From an uncultured Clostridia bacterium (GTDB lineage: Bacteria; Bacillota; Clostridia; Oscillospirales; Ruminococcaceae): 64,000 bases of DNA. The stretch lies in the NCBI GenBank assembly GCA_947586185.1, contig CANPXN010000003.1:62001-126000 (forward strand). The letters run 5' to 3'. Shown here piece by piece: positions 7,922 to 17,550 of this stretch. The position numbers and the translations under genes were made by a program. The stretch's first letter is position 1. Each line of letters opens with the position of its first letter. The notes beneath the pieces were generated by a model. It made no database searches. It was not told where the DNA came from and worked only from the letters and a program-made list of their open reading frames with translations.

Positions 7922-8809
7922 TTAAATTAAATCATATATATACTTGAATATAATTGTCTTGCTGATCGTATCCCTGCTCAGGAATGAGCCGTCGCTGTCC
8001 GCAAGGTAAATCATTATTTTTATAATAACCGCAATAACAAGCATTACTGCAGCATATTCAAAAATACCAAAAACGCCCCCAACGATCTTATCAAGGGTAT
8101 CATATCCGTTAAGCAGCCCAAAGCCTTCGCCTTTATTTACAACGATCCTTATAATTGTCATCATCAGAAAATAGCATACAAGGAACATGAAAAATCTGAC
8201 AAGCCTTGTCGCAGGCTCCCTTGCAAAGCTTTCCTCTATGTATTCAGGCGCTGTTAACGGGTGAAGCACCACTTGGCTTATGACCTCTTTAAAGGTATCG
8301 CTGCTTCCGGTGATCCTGTCCGAGACCTCATTTGTCACATACGGAGGAAGCTCCTTTCCGAACTGGCTGCTCAAAACGTCTGCAAGGCCGGCAGAAAGCA
8401 CATTTTCAAATTCCTTTTTGCTGCCTATATCATCAGCGCTCATTTCACGGACATAATCATATATCTCATCAGTACAGTCGCCTTTTGATTTTTTTATTAT
8501 AGATGAAAGCTTGCCGTCCTCAAGGATCACTCCGTAATCCTGCTGTTCTATATATGTTCTCAGCGCCTCGGAAGTATCGTAGCCGTCCAGAGATTTCTCA
8601 ACCGTTTCCGTTATTGTTTTCTTTATAAACTTATCATAAACAAACGGTGCAAGGCTTTTACTTGCAAATGAAGAAACCACAAGTGATACAACGCATCCGA
8701 TGCAAAGAATAACTATTTTTGAAAAACCTTTTTTTGAGCAGAAATATATACAGAGGACAAGTATGACTGCACAGGCTATATCATATATCCACCAAAACTG
8801 TTCGCCCAT
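7922..8809 (-). CDS. CvpA-family membrane protein
   Basis: The 295-residue product has an N-terminal pair of hydrophobic helices (about 10-25 and 30-52, with the family-type CSKKGFSKI turn between them), a long polar extracytoplasmic-type middle (about 70-200) and two or more C-terminal helices (about 200-225 and 248-272) with LNGYDTLDKIVGGVFGIFEY. This layout and the GGVFG motif fit the CvpA (colicin V production) family; the middle domain is longer than in the E. coli protein. Exact function in Firmicutes is not settled. It sits 19 bases after the DUF5711 gene and 42 before clpE in the same run. Confidence 0.75.
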   Translation of the reverse strand: MGEQFWWIYDIACAVILVLCIYFCSKKGFSKIVILCIGCVVSLVVSSFASKSLAPFVYDKFIKKTITETVEKSLDGYDTSEALRTYIEQQDYGVILEDGKLSSIIKKSKGDCTDEIYDYVREMSADDIGSKKEFENVLSAGLADVLSSQFGKELPPYVTNEVSDRITGSSDTFKEVISQVVLHPLTAPEYIEESFAREPATRLVRFFMFLVCYFLMMTIIRIVVNKGEGFGLLNGYDTLDKIVGGVFGIFEYAAVMLVIAVIIKIMIYLADSDGSFLSRDTISKTIIFKYIYDLI

Positions 8810-8828
8810 TTATACCGCCTCCGTTTCA

Positions 8829-10007
8829 TTAATCTTTATAGTCTATCCGGTCAATTCTGTCATATCCCAAAAGGAAAATATACTTATCAATAAAAATAAA
8901 GCTTTCATAAGAGCCTTCGGAGCTTATTTCCTGCTCATCCTCTCCGGACATATTATACTGATAAAGACCGTCGTTTGTAAGTAGGCATATATGCTCCCCG
9001 ATAATTCTTACGCATTTTGCATTTCTGTCTACAAACTCTCTCTCCTTTGGATCGCTGTCCGAGCCTGAGAGGGTTGTGACATATGAAAACCTCTTTGCCT
9101 CGTTTGAAAACAGCATAGCAGCCTTTCCGCCTTTAAAATCAAAATCCACAAGGGAGCTTGGATAAATATACTCGCTGATAAATTCACCCTTGCTGCTATA
9201 ATATGCACATTTAGTATCTCCAAGCACAAAGAATCCGTCAGAAGTGTAATAGGTTCTAAGCTCCATTGCGCTGAAATCATCGGAAGTCCATTTATCCTTT
9301 TTTGAATCAAATGCCACTGAAATAATGTTTGACAATATAGCTCCGTTCTGAGCCTTGCTTGCGGAAATAAGGCATCCTGTACTGTCATCGTTAAAGGTAA
9401 TATCCGTAACTCTTTCAACGCAGTCACGCCCATATATCTCATCTCCGGAGTCGTCATAGACTGTAAGCCGGCATACATAGGTATCTGAGTTTGTCACCAC
9501 TGCCGCATAGCCCTTACTGCTGATTCTTGCAAAAATAATATTTTGCTCCAGCTTTTTTGTATACACAGTTTTGCTTTTTGACTCAACTCTGAAATTATTT
9601 CCGCCGCTTTCATATACGATCGACTTTTTTCCGGAGGTCTGAAACATAGCGTTTGCATATGCATGCTGTCTTTCCTCTCTTAGACTTCCGTCAAGGTTAT
9701 ATATGTAAAAATATGCGTCGCTGAGTATTGCAAGATTCCCGTCAAGATTTGAAGTCTGATAGTCAATTCCGCCGGAAATACTGAGAGGAAAATTCCCCTC
9801 AGCAAGCTCTCCGTTACTGGATTTTACGCTCTGATAGCGGTTTCCTATTCCCTCAAGCTTTGGGAACCAGACATCACGCTTTACATAAAGTCCGAATATG
9901 ACAAGAACAAGGAATAAAAACGCCGTAAGCTTTACAAGTCTTCTGCGCATTTTCCTTCGTCGTCTTAGAAGAACTATATCAACATCCTTTGCATTTATAT
10001 TACTCAT
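8829..10007 (-). CDS. DUF5711-type membrane-anchored beta-propeller-like protein
   Basis: The 392-residue product starts with a short cytoplasmic segment rich in arginine (LLRRRRKMRRR), one transmembrane helix (about 26-43) and a long extracytoplasmic domain of beta-strand-rich repeats (NLDGNLAILSDAYFYIYNLDGS, FVLGDTKCAYYSSKGEF, ICLLTNDGLYQYNMSGE). This matches what I know of the DUF5711 family in Clostridia. No catalytic motif is visible and no function is assigned. It lies between truA and the cvpA-like gene with gaps of 21 and 19 bases, so it is almost certainly co-transcribed with them. Confidence 0.7.
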   Translation of the reverse strand: MSNINAKDVDIVLLRRRRKMRRRLVKLTAFLFLVLVIFGLYVKRDVWFPKLEGIGNRYQSVKSSNGELAEGNFPLSISGGIDYQTSNLDGNLAILSDAYFYIYNLDGSLREERQHAYANAMFQTSGKKSIVYESGGNNFRVESKSKTVYTKKLEQNIIFARISSKGYAAVVTNSDTYVCRLTVYDDSGDEIYGRDCVERVTDITFNDDSTGCLISASKAQNGAILSNIISVAFDSKKDKWTSDDFSAMELRTYYTSDGFFVLGDTKCAYYSSKGEFISEYIYPSSLVDFDFKGGKAAMLFSNEAKRFSYVTTLSGSDSDPKEREFVDRNAKCVRIIGEHICLLTNDGLYQYNMSGEDEQEISSEGSYESFIFIDKYIFLLGYDRIDRIDYKD

Positions 10008-10028
10008 TAGTCAGCCCTCTTTACACAA

Positions 10029-10763
10029 TCAATAAAAAACCCTGTTCAGATAAAGTCCATGAGCGCAGGCAGTTCTGCCGGCAGCCTTTCTGTTTTTAGC
10101 CTCCAGCATTGCCGGTATATCCTCCGGTTTAAAATGTCCCTCATTAGTCATCAGCAGTGTTCCCACCATAATTCTAATCATATTATACAGGAAACCGTCG
10201 CCGTTTACAAGCATCTTTATGGATTCACCATTAATTTCTACACTAAAATTATATATTGTCCTAACTGTGTTAACTTTTTCATCACTGTTTGAGCAAAAGC
10301 TGGCAAAATCGTGAGTACCGACAAAATACTCAGCCGCTCTCCTGACTGTTTCAGGGTGAAAGGGTCGTCTGTAGTGATACTCAAGATCTGTTGTAAAAGG
10401 ATTTTTGCTCTCGCTGTTATGGATCTTATAAATGTATTCCTTTCCTCTGCACGAAAACCTTGCATGAAAATCCAAAGCAGCCTCTTCGCAGGAAAGAATG
10501 GAAATATCATCCGGAAGCAGCCCGTTGACTCCCCTTACAAAATTTTTAGGAGGTATCAGACTGCTTGTCTCCACCGAAAAACAGTAATTATTTGCATGCA
10601 CTCCAGTATCTGTTCTTGAGCAGCCGTTTATGGTCACCTTTTCATTCAGCACTGTTGAAACGCAACGTTCAACTACCTCCTGAACTGTCAAGGCATTATC
10701 CTGAATCTGAAATCCGTGATATGCTGTTCCCCGATATGCCATTATTACCTTTAAATTTCTCAT
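10029..10763 (-). CDS. truA: tRNA pseudouridine(38-40) synthase TruA
   Basis: The 244-residue enzyme converts uridines 38-40 of the tRNA anticodon arm to pseudouridine. Family motifs are AYRGTAYHGFQIQ near the N-terminus, the catalytic-aspartate motif GCSRTDTGVHA (about 54-64, Asp58), HARFSCRGKEYIY and FLYNMIRIMVGTL. Length is normal. Its ATG overlaps the stop of the yfhO-like gene by one base (TGATG), which predicts translational coupling. In many Firmicutes truA directly follows ecfT; here the large yfhO-like gene is inserted between them. Confidence 0.95.
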   Translation of the reverse strand: MRNLKVIMAYRGTAYHGFQIQDNALTVQEVVERCVSTVLNEKVTINGCSRTDTGVHANNYCFSVETSSLIPPKNFVRGVNGLLPDDISILSCEEAALDFHARFSCRGKEYIYKIHNSESKNPFTTDLEYHYRRPFHPETVRRAAEYFVGTHDFASFCSNSDEKVNTVRTIYNFSVEINGESIKMLVNGDGFLYNMIRIMVGTLLMTNEGHFKPEDIPAMLEAKNRKAAGRTACAHGLYLNRVFY

Positions 10764-13435
10764 CAGGCCTCTTCCCTGCTTTTTCTGTATCTTTTTTCAG
10801 CAAACCATACTGCTGCAAAAATCACAACGGAGCCTATAGTAATAATCATTCCCACAGTAAATCCCGGAGGCGTATACTTCATTTCAATTTCATGTTCTCC
10901 TGCCGGCAGATTAAAGGTCACCATTGCGCTTGTAAGCGGACATTCTGAATCTTCATTTGAAATTACATCCACCTCTTTGCCGTCAGCATACACTCTCCAG
11001 CCTCCGTCATTCGGAATAGATGTATAGAACAGTCCATCCTTTTCAGCGTTTACCTTACCCTTAACGGTTCTGTCCGTATATTCAACATCACTCATGCCGC
11101 ACTTGCTGAGGAGCTCATATCCCTTTCTGAAAAGCTCATCATCCATACGATATACATAAATTTGACCGGAGCTGTTTGCATCCTTTTCTACAGGCGCTTT
11201 AACGCTCATGACATCACCGGCTTTATAATGGCCTGCGGAAACGATATGCTGATACTTAGGCTCGCCATAATTGTAAACCAAATAATCTTCGTTATTATAA
11301 ATTGAATATGATGACTTCTTGTCAAAGCTGAAGATCATATATGCGCTGCATTCCTCCGGAATCAAGTAATTGAACTTCATCTGTGCCCCTTCGTTTACAG
11401 TATCTTTCATAACATACTGATAACGATAGCTGCCGTATCCGTTCTTTGAAACGTTTACGTTTTCGTGCCCCACATCCTTTACTTCAATAGGAGTGAACAG
11501 ATCTCCGTCAAGACCTGTTGCCGCTCTGAAAAGCTCATTCTGATTTTCAAACTGATTTTCAAAATCGCATGTAGTTGTTGCAAGAGCTGAATCCGTCATA
11601 AATCCCAGCGGCAGATGATATTTGTTCTTATAAAGGATTACCTTGCCGTCGCTGGCGGCAATCTCTGAATAGTAGCTCTCATAGTTGGTACTGTTATTTG
11701 ATATGAAATACTTCATGCTAAGCATCATACTTGCAAAAGGGGTGTTCTGCTCATAATAATATCTGTTTCCGGCTGCCGACGCATAATAACCAAGCTTCTG
11801 CATAAACCTAGTAACATTTACATTTGCTGTTGATGAAAATTGTGACATACCGTTATAGCCGTACAGGGCAGGATCGTTTAAAGTGTAGTTTGTTTCGATC
11901 TCGGTTCTGAAAAATCCGTCCTTATCATCATCAGTGTATGAAAGCAAAGACTGTATGTTATCATTTTTATTAGGATATACACTTCTTGTGGTTACCGAAA
12001 CTTCTTTTACGCCAATATATGCGCCAATTGTCATTTCTACAAGCATAACAACAAAAACGGAATAATTCATAACCGTACGATTTATCAGCTTAAACTCCTT
12101 GAGCCACATGATAGCAGTGTAAATAAGCGCTGTTACAACGGTATAGATTACTGCTTTTTCACTCTGATCCTTGTATGAAAGCACAGCAACAAGTACGATC
12201 ATGACGGACATTGCCAGTACGTCCAGTAATTTTGCCTCTTCCGCAAGAACGGTATAAACTCTGTAGCCGGCTGCAAGAAGAATGAAAGAAAACAGGAAAG
12301 CAAATCTGTATGGGATCATATTTGTAAAGTGGAAGCCATGCCACATATAGTTAAGAACATTCATGTTGCAGCTGACAACTATAAACGCAAGATAAAGGAC
12401 TGTAATGATCTTTTCCCGTATAAGCACCTTTCTTGTACGAAGATATGCCGCCAGAAGAACTATACCGAACACTCCGCAGTAGAAGTTAGGCAGTCCCTCC
12501 TTAGCAGCCGGCTCATGATAGCCGATCACATTTGAAAGCATTGTTCTCCAGCTTTCATAAAAGGTTATCTGAGATGGAAATGTATTATCCACGCTGTTTG
12601 TGAGCTGGAGGGCAAGAAATGCCGGCAACAGCATGAAAGCTGCCATGCCAAGTCCCAAAACAGTTGCTCCGGCTATCTGACCGAGTCTTTTAAAAGTGCC
12701 TTTTATACCGCTGCCTGTAATAATACATGCCGCAGCAAAAACCATAACTGTAAATACGCAAGTAAATAGCCCGATGTAGAAGTTTGAAATAAGCGAAAGA
12801 GCAAGGGAAATCACATAAAGCTTGTACTTACCCTCTTTCACAAGCTTTATTGTTCCAAGGACAACAAGAGGCAAAAGCGCAACAGTGTCGATCCATATAA
12901 GATTCCAGTAATATCCCATTATGTAGCTGCACAGTGCATAGCCAAGAGAAAAAGCGGTTATGGAAATGTCGTTTTTTCCAAAGGTGTGCTTTAGGAATAT
13001 TGCAAAGAAAAGTCCGGCACAGCCTATTTTTATCATGAGAAAAAGTGTGAGAACTTCCCTTGATGACGCCATTGGGAAGAAAATGGAAAGCAGATTCAGC
13101 GGACTTGCTCCGTAATAGGATATTATTGAAAGAAAATTAGTTCCAAGTCCCGTATGCCATGAATACAGAAGGGATGAAAAATCCTTGAGCTTCTCCTGCA
13201 TTTCCCTGAAGAAAGGAAAATACTGATGCCAAAGGTCAGTAACGAGTATCTGTTTATCCCCGAAAGGATACACCTCAAACTGCGCAAAAGCATAGAGCAT
13301 AACAAGAAACGGAATAATAAAGGATAAAAACAAAAATACCCTTGTTTCTCCCTTTCTGTTATACAAAATAAGGTTTTTTCTTTTTCTTGAACTTGCCTGC
13401 ACTTTTTTCTTTATAGATTTTCCTTTCTTTGACAT
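10763..13435 (-). CDS. YfhO-family large membrane protein
   Basis: About 890 residues: a basic N-terminus, roughly a dozen hydrophobic helices across the first 480 residues, then a long extracytoplasmic domain (about 480-860) and a final helix (about 860-880) with an arginine/lysine-rich tail. Landmarks are DLWHQYFPFFREM, the loop SWHTGLGTNF and C-terminal SIPNDGGWRVYADGKEV. This is the YfhO/DUF6044-like architecture, linked in Bacillus and Listeria to glycosylation of surface teichoic acids. The substrate here is inferred only. I placed the start at ATG 13435 because AAGGAG lies seven bases before it; an ATG eleven codons upstream has no site. Confidence 0.85.
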   Translation of the reverse strand: MSKKGKSIKKKVQASSRKRKNLILYNRKGETRVFLFLSFIIPFLVMLYAFAQFEVYPFGDKQILVTDLWHQYFPFFREMQEKLKDFSSLLYSWHTGLGTNFLSIISYYGASPLNLLSIFFPMASSREVLTLFLMIKIGCAGLFFAIFLKHTFGKNDISITAFSLGYALCSYIMGYYWNLIWIDTVALLPLVVLGTIKLVKEGKYKLYVISLALSLISNFYIGLFTCVFTVMVFAAACIITGSGIKGTFKRLGQIAGATVLGLGMAAFMLLPAFLALQLTNSVDNTFPSQITFYESWRTMLSNVIGYHEPAAKEGLPNFYCGVFGIVLLAAYLRTRKVLIREKIITVLYLAFIVVSCNMNVLNYMWHGFHFTNMIPYRFAFLFSFILLAAGYRVYTVLAEEAKLLDVLAMSVMIVLVAVLSYKDQSEKAVIYTVVTALIYTAIMWLKEFKLINRTVMNYSVFVVMLVEMTIGAYIGVKEVSVTTRSVYPNKNDNIQSLLSYTDDDKDGFFRTEIETNYTLNDPALYGYNGMSQFSSTANVNVTRFMQKLGYYASAAGNRYYYEQNTPFASMMLSMKYFISNNSTNYESYYSEIAASDGKVILYKNKYHLPLGFMTDSALATTTCDFENQFENQNELFRAATGLDGDLFTPIEVKDVGHENVNVSKNGYGSYRYQYVMKDTVNEGAQMKFNYLIPEECSAYMIFSFDKKSSYSIYNNEDYLVYNYGEPKYQHIVSAGHYKAGDVMSVKAPVEKDANSSGQIYVYRMDDELFRKGYELLSKCGMSDVEYTDRTVKGKVNAEKDGLFYTSIPNDGGWRVYADGKEVDVISNEDSECPLTSAMVTFNLPAGEHEIEMKYTPPGFTVGMIITIGSVVIFAAVWFAEKRYRKSREEA

Positions 13436-13445
13436 AGCTTTCTCC

Positions 13446-14249
13446 TTATATAATAATATTGACTGCAATTAACGCTGCAAAAAAAATCATTGTAACACCG
13501 GCTGCCACAAAGTCATGTGCAGAAGCTTTCAGCTGGCGCATTCTTGTTCTTCCCTCGCCGCCTCTGTAGCATCTGCATTCCATAGCCGTTGCAAGCTCCT
13601 CGGCACGCCTTACAGCAGATATGAACAGAGGTATCAGTATAGGTATCATCGCCTTAGCCTTTTGTACAAGGTTTCCGTTTTCCATATCCGCTCCCCTTGC
13701 TTTCTGAGCAGAAATTATTTTATCCGTTTCCTCAATAAGGGTCGGTATAAACCTTAAAGCAATGGTCATCATCATTGCAAGCTCATGGACAGGAACCTTT
13801 ATCTTTTTCAGAGGACTCAAAAGCCTCTCGATTGCGTCCGTAAGAGCGATAGGCGATGTGGTATAGGTCAGAAGCGACGTACCCGTAATAAGAAGCGTTA
13901 TTCTTATGATCATCATAACGGAGGTTTCAATTCCGCCAGAGGTTATTTTGAGTATCCAAAGCTTAAAAACTGTCTTTCCCGTATCTATAAAAATAAGATT
14001 CAGAATAGATGTGAATAAAAGTATTGGAAGAATAGGCTTTAAGCTTTTCGCCATAAGCTTGAACGGTATTCTTGAAAGAGCAAAAGAGACAATACAGAAA
14101 ACAGCACCCGTTATTATGCTCACAAAAACATTTCCTGCAAAAAGCATTACAATATATGCAAGTGCAATAACCAGCTTAAACCGTGGGTCAAGCCTGTGAA
14201 TAATGCTGTTCCCGGGAAAATACTGACCGATCGTAATATCCTTAATCAT
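13446..14249 (-). CDS. ecfT: Energy-coupling factor transporter transmembrane protein EcfT
   Basis: The 267-residue membrane protein begins IGQYFPGNSIIHRLDPRFKL, the conserved EcfT opening, and has five to six hydrophobic helices. The two Ala-Arg-Gly-type coupling motifs, which contact the ATPases, appear as AQKARGADME and AMECRCYRGGEGR. It is the membrane scaffold of a group II ECF transporter that powers many interchangeable vitamin-binding S components. It overlaps ecfA2 by eight bases. No S component is encoded in this window, as expected for a shared module. Confidence 0.94.
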   Translation of the reverse strand: MIKDITIGQYFPGNSIIHRLDPRFKLVIALAYIVMLFAGNVFVSIITGAVFCIVSFALSRIPFKLMAKSLKPILPILLFTSILNLIFIDTGKTVFKLWILKITSGGIETSVMMIIRITLLITGTSLLTYTTSPIALTDAIERLLSPLKKIKVPVHELAMMMTIALRFIPTLIEETDKIISAQKARGADMENGNLVQKAKAMIPILIPLFISAVRRAEELATAMECRCYRGGEGRTRMRQLKASAHDFVAAGVTMIFFAALIAVNIII

Positions 14250-15111
14250 GAAGCTTCCCCCTTTTTTTCAGTATATCCACAAGAAGCTCCTTTGCGAATT
14301 TAACTGTGTATACCTCTTCTCCGAGATCTATTCCACGGGATTTCAGCTCATTGAACACCCTTGTGATCTGGGGAACGGAAAGACCCATCTGTGATATTTC
14401 CTCAGCTCTTTCAAATACCTTTGCAGTTTCGTCATAACAGAACAGCTTTGATTCATTCATAACGAGAATTTTTGAAGCATATCTTGCTACATCCTCCATG
14501 CTGTGAGAAACAAGCAGGATCGTTGTACCAAAGGTCCTGTGATACTTCTTTATCTGTTCAAGTATAAGATCACGCCCTTTTGGGTCAAGACCTGCGGTAG
14601 GCTCGTCAAGTATAAGCACCTCAGGCTCCATAGCCATTACTCCGGCTATAGCGACTCTTCGCTTCTGTCCTCCGGAAAGCTCAAAAGGCGACTTGAAAAG
14701 CTCGCCTTCGCTAAGACCGACTGCCTCTGCGGTAGCTCTTACTCTCCTGTCAGTTTCCTCTTTTGAAAGTCCCATATTCTTAGGGCCAAAAGCAATATCC
14801 TTGTAAACGGTTTCCTCAAAAATCTGATATTCAGGATACTGGAAAACAAGTCCAACCTTAAAGCGTACCTGCCTTATCTGCGTCTTATCCTCCCAAATGT
14901 CCTTTCCGTTTAAATATATCTTTCCGGAGGTAGGCTTTAAAAGTCCGTTGAAATGCTGGATAAGCGTAGACTTTCCCGAACCCGTATGGCCGATTATCCC
15001 CACGAACTCTCCCTTTTCTATTTCAATATTTACATTATCCACCGCCGTTTTTTCAAAGGGCGAGCCTGGACTGTAAACATAGCTTAAATTCTCTGTTTTT
15101 AGTACTGCCAA
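14242..15111 (-). CDS. ecfA2: Energy-coupling factor ATPase EcfA2
   Basis: One of the paired ATPases driving the ECF vitamin transporter. Motifs: Walker A GHTGSGKST (about 41-49), Q-loop VFQYPEYQIF, signature LSGGQKRR, Walker B VLILDEPTAGLDP and H-loop VSHSMED. I propose a TTG start at 15111: GGAG lies seven bases upstream and the product then begins LAVLKTENLSYVY, right for the family. An ATG at 15156 would overlap the end of ecfA1 by over 30 bases and add a non-conserved extension. The resulting 289-residue length is normal for EcfA2. Confidence 0.92.
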   Translation of the reverse strand: MAVLKTENLSYVYSPGSPFEKTAVDNVNIEIEKGEFVGIIGHTGSGKSTLIQHFNGLLKPTSGKIYLNGKDIWEDKTQIRQVRFKVGLVFQYPEYQIFEETVYKDIAFGPKNMGLSKEETDRRVRATAEAVGLSEGELFKSPFELSGGQKRRVAIAGVMAMEPEVLILDEPTAGLDPKGRDLILEQIKKYHRTFGTTILLVSHSMEDVARYASKILVMNESKLFCYDETAKVFERAEEISQMGLSVPQITRVFNELKSRGIDLGEEVYTVKFAKELLVDILKKRGKLHD

Positions 15112-15122
15112 AGTTATTCTCC

Positions 15123-15959
15123 TTATGACAAAAGCTTTATAAGCGCCTCGGTACATTCCTCTTCTGTTATTATATGCTGATCAAGACCAAGACCATATTT
15201 GTTAAGTTCATACACAAGCTCCGTTACCTGCGGAACATCCAATCCCACTGATTTCAACAACTCCACCTTTGAAAATACTTCCTTAGGAACGTCGTCAAGC
15301 AGGACTTTTCCCTTATCCATAACAATGACCCTGCCGCACATAGCCGCCTCTTCCATATAATGAGTGATGAGGATTATCGTTATTCCGTATTCCCTGTTAA
15401 GGCGCTTTACAGTTTTAAGCACCTCTCTTCTGCCGATAGGGTCAAGCATAGCCGTCGGCTCGTCAAGGACAATACATTCAGGGCGCATTGCTATGATTCC
15501 GGCAATTGCGACTCTTTGCTTCTGTCCGCCGGAAAGCTGATGAGGCGAGTGCATTCTGTACTTGTACATACCCACGGATTTCAGCGCTTCGTCAACACGC
15601 TCCCTGATCTCCTCAGGGGGAACTCCAAGGTTTTCCAGCGCAAAGGCAACGTCCTCCTCCACGATTGTGGCAACGATCTGATTATCCGGGTTTTGGAAAA
15701 CCATACCTACACGCTGGCGTATATCATACAGCCTTTCCTCGTCCTTTGTATCAATCCCGTCAACATAAACGCTTCCTCCGCATGGGAGAAGTATTGCATT
15801 GAGATGCTTTGCAAAGGTGGATTTTCCGCATCCGTTATGCCCTAAAACAGCGGTAAACTCCCCTCTTTTAAAGGAAAGGCTTACATCACAAAGCACATCC
15901 CTGCTCTCATCGTCATAGCTGAAAACAAGGTCTTCACATCTGGCAAAAGTATTATCCAT
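15123..15959 (-). CDS. ecfA1: Energy-coupling factor ATPase EcfA1
   Basis: The 278-residue partner of EcfA2. Motifs: Walker [13 protein letters not shown] (about 39-50), Q-loop [11 protein letters not shown], signature [12 protein letters not shown], Walker [14 protein letters not shown] and H-loop ITHYMEEA. The Q-loop NPDNQ is typical of EcfA1, against YPEYQ in EcfA2, so the pair is heterodimeric. I placed the start at ATG 15959, two bases after the methyltransferase stop and behind a GGGAGAGGGA stretch. Longer in-frame starts run into the upstream gene. Confidence 0.93.
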   Translation of the reverse strand: MDNTFARCEDLVFSYDDESRDVLCDVSLSFKRGEFTAVLGHNGCGKSTFAKHLNAILLPCGGSVYVDGIDTKDEERLYDIRQRVGMVFQNPDNQIVATIVEEDVAFALENLGVPPEEIRERVDEALKSVGMYKYRMHSPHQLSGGQKQRVAIAGIIAMRPECIVLDEPTAMLDPIGRREVLKTVKRLNREYGITIILITHYMEEAAMCGRVIVMDKGKVLLDDVPKEVFSKVELLKSVGLDVPQVTELVYELNKYGLGLDQHIITEEECTEALIKLLS

Positions 15960-15961
15960 GA

Positions 15962-16828
15962 TCAGTCCCTCTCCCATATTGCCGTTGAACCGCATGGCAG
16001 AACGAGTCCGCTTTCTTCAACAGGCAGCCCTATTTCATCATAGCTTACTCTTCCGCCGAATTTCGGCACGATCACCTCGCCTAAAATATATCCCATTACA
16101 GACGGTGAAAGTCCGGTAGTATAACTGTTTATAAGGAAAAACAACGGATCGTCGCTGAGTACATTGCTGCAAAGCTCCACAAGGTCGTATATGCAGTCCT
16201 CAAGCTTCCATACCTCTCCGCCCGGACCTCTGCCGTAGCTCGGAGGATCCATAATAACGGCGTCGTACTTTCTGTCTCTGCGGATCTCACGGGCAGCAAA
16301 CTTCTCACAGTCGTCAACGATCCACCTTATCGGCTTATCCGAAAGTCCTGAAAGGGCAGCGTTTTCCCTTGCCCATGCAACCATACCCTTTGAAGCATCA
16401 ACGTGACAGACCCTTGCTCCTGCTTCAGCACATGCAAGAGTAGCTCCTCCGGTATATGCGAACATATTGAGAACGCTTATTTCTCGTCCGGCATTTTTTA
16501 TCTTATCGGACATATAATCCCAGTTTACAGCCTGTTCAGGAAAAAGTCCGGTATGCTTGAAGCCTGTAGGCTTTATGTTGAATTTCAGATTATTATACCT
16601 CAGAGTCCATGACTCCTGAGGCTTTTTTCTGAAGCTCCAGCTTCCTCCTCCGCTTGATGAGCGGTGATAATGACCGTCCGCTTTTTCCCACAAAGGAGAT
16701 TTATGAGCGGTCTTCCATATTATCTGCGGATCAGGACGTATCAGCAGAACGCCGTTCCATGATTCAAGCTTTTCCTGGGAAGAAGTATCAATTATCCTGT
16801 ATTCCTTCCAGTTATGTGCTGTGCGCAT
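15962..16828 (-). CDS. Class I SAM-dependent methyltransferase, probably rRNA-modifying
   Basis: The 288-residue product has a short N-terminal beta domain and a Rossmann methyltransferase core from about residue 110. Landmarks: [19 protein letters not shown]-binding motif [21 protein letters not shown], acidic motif VCHVDASKG, and catalytic-type motif [11 protein letters not shown]. This resembles the RlmI/RlmL-type Methyltrans_SAM family of 23S rRNA methyltransferases; the exact target base cannot be told from sequence. It has no clear PUA domain, unlike E. coli RlmI. It precedes ecfA1 by two bases. Confidence 0.82.
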   Translation of the reverse strand: MRTAHNWKEYRIIDTSSQEKLESWNGVLLIRPDPQIIWKTAHKSPLWEKADGHYHRSSSGGGSWSFRKKPQESWTLRYNNLKFNIKPTGFKHTGLFPEQAVNWDYMSDKIKNAGREISVLNMFAYTGGATLACAEAGARVCHVDASKGMVAWARENAALSGLSDKPIRWIVDDCEKFAAREIRRDRKYDAVIMDPPSYGRGPGGEVWKLEDCIYDLVELCSNVLSDDPLFFLINSYTTGLSPSVMGYILGEVIVPKFGGRVSYDEIGLPVEESGLVLPCGSTAIWERD

Positions 16829-16840
16829 ATTTTAAATCCT

Positions 16841-17548
16841 TTACTTTTTATTTTTCCACGGACGTGATTTTCCCGTCCAGCCTTTTTCTTTCCAGTAATC
16901 GACATCAGCCTTGTTCCAGCCTATCCAGTCTTTTTTCTGCATAGCTCTCATGATATAGAAAAAGGCTTTGGTTTTTATCCCCGGTGAAACTCTTCCGCAG
17001 CGGCTCTTAACCTTACCTGCGATCTTATCGAGCTCTGCATTTATCTTAGCCTTTTTGCCTTCGTTAACGCTGTCCCATGACACCGCAGCTACAGCCTTTC
17101 CATAGGTATATGTTTTTCCTACTCCCCAGAAAAACATACTGTCCTTTATGTCCTTAGCCGTGGACTTCATTCCTGCTCCGGCAGCGGTCGTAAGAATAAC
17201 CGCCTGCTTTGAAAACATTCTTTCTTCCGGACGGTGAACCATCCAGCGATAACCGTAATGATCGAGAAACGCTTTCATCTGACCGGTACAGTGATAGACA
17301 TAAACAGGAGAAGTGAAAATAAGAACATCTGCACCGTCCATAGCCTCTGTAAGCGGTTTCAGCTTTTCGTAGTGAGGACAGAGAGCCTCATTTTTGCCGA
17401 AACAGTTGGTACAGCCGCAGCAAAATTCTCCGAAATCCCTTGGCAGAAAAAACTCTGTAACATCTCCGGAAAGCTTTTCTGTAAGGAGCTTTCCCATATT
17501 ATAGGTAGAACCCTTATGCTCCTGCCCGTTTATTATAGTGATACGCAT
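16841..17548 (-). CDS. NAD(P)H-dependent FMN oxidoreductase, flavodoxin-like fold
   Basis: The 235-residue product opens with the FMN-phosphate loop of the NADPH-dependent FMN reductase family (IINGQEHKGSTYNMGKLL) and carries DVLIFTSPVYVYHCTGQMKAFLDHYGYRW, the second flavin-contact stretch, given here split as FTSPVYVYHCTGQMKAFLDH. A Cys cluster (FCCGCTNCFGKNEALC, about 42-57) is typical of the iron-sulfur-flavoprotein branch, so an Fe-S centre is possible. The C-terminal 60 residues are basic and tryptophan-rich and look family-specific. It follows glmM by two bases. The electron-transfer partner is unknown. Confidence 0.8.
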   Translation of the reverse strand: MRITIINGQEHKGSTYNMGKLLTEKLSGDVTEFFLPRDFGEFCCGCTNCFGKNEALCPHYEKLKPLTEAMDGADVLIFTSPVYVYHCTGQMKAFLDHYGYRWMVHRPEERMFSKQAVILTTAAGAGMKSTAKDIKDSMFFWGVGKTYTYGKAVAAVSWDSVNEGKKAKINAELDKIAGKVKSRCGRVSPGIKTKAFFYIMRAMQKKDWIGWNKADVDYWKEKGWTGKSRPWKNKK

Positions 17549-17550
17549 AA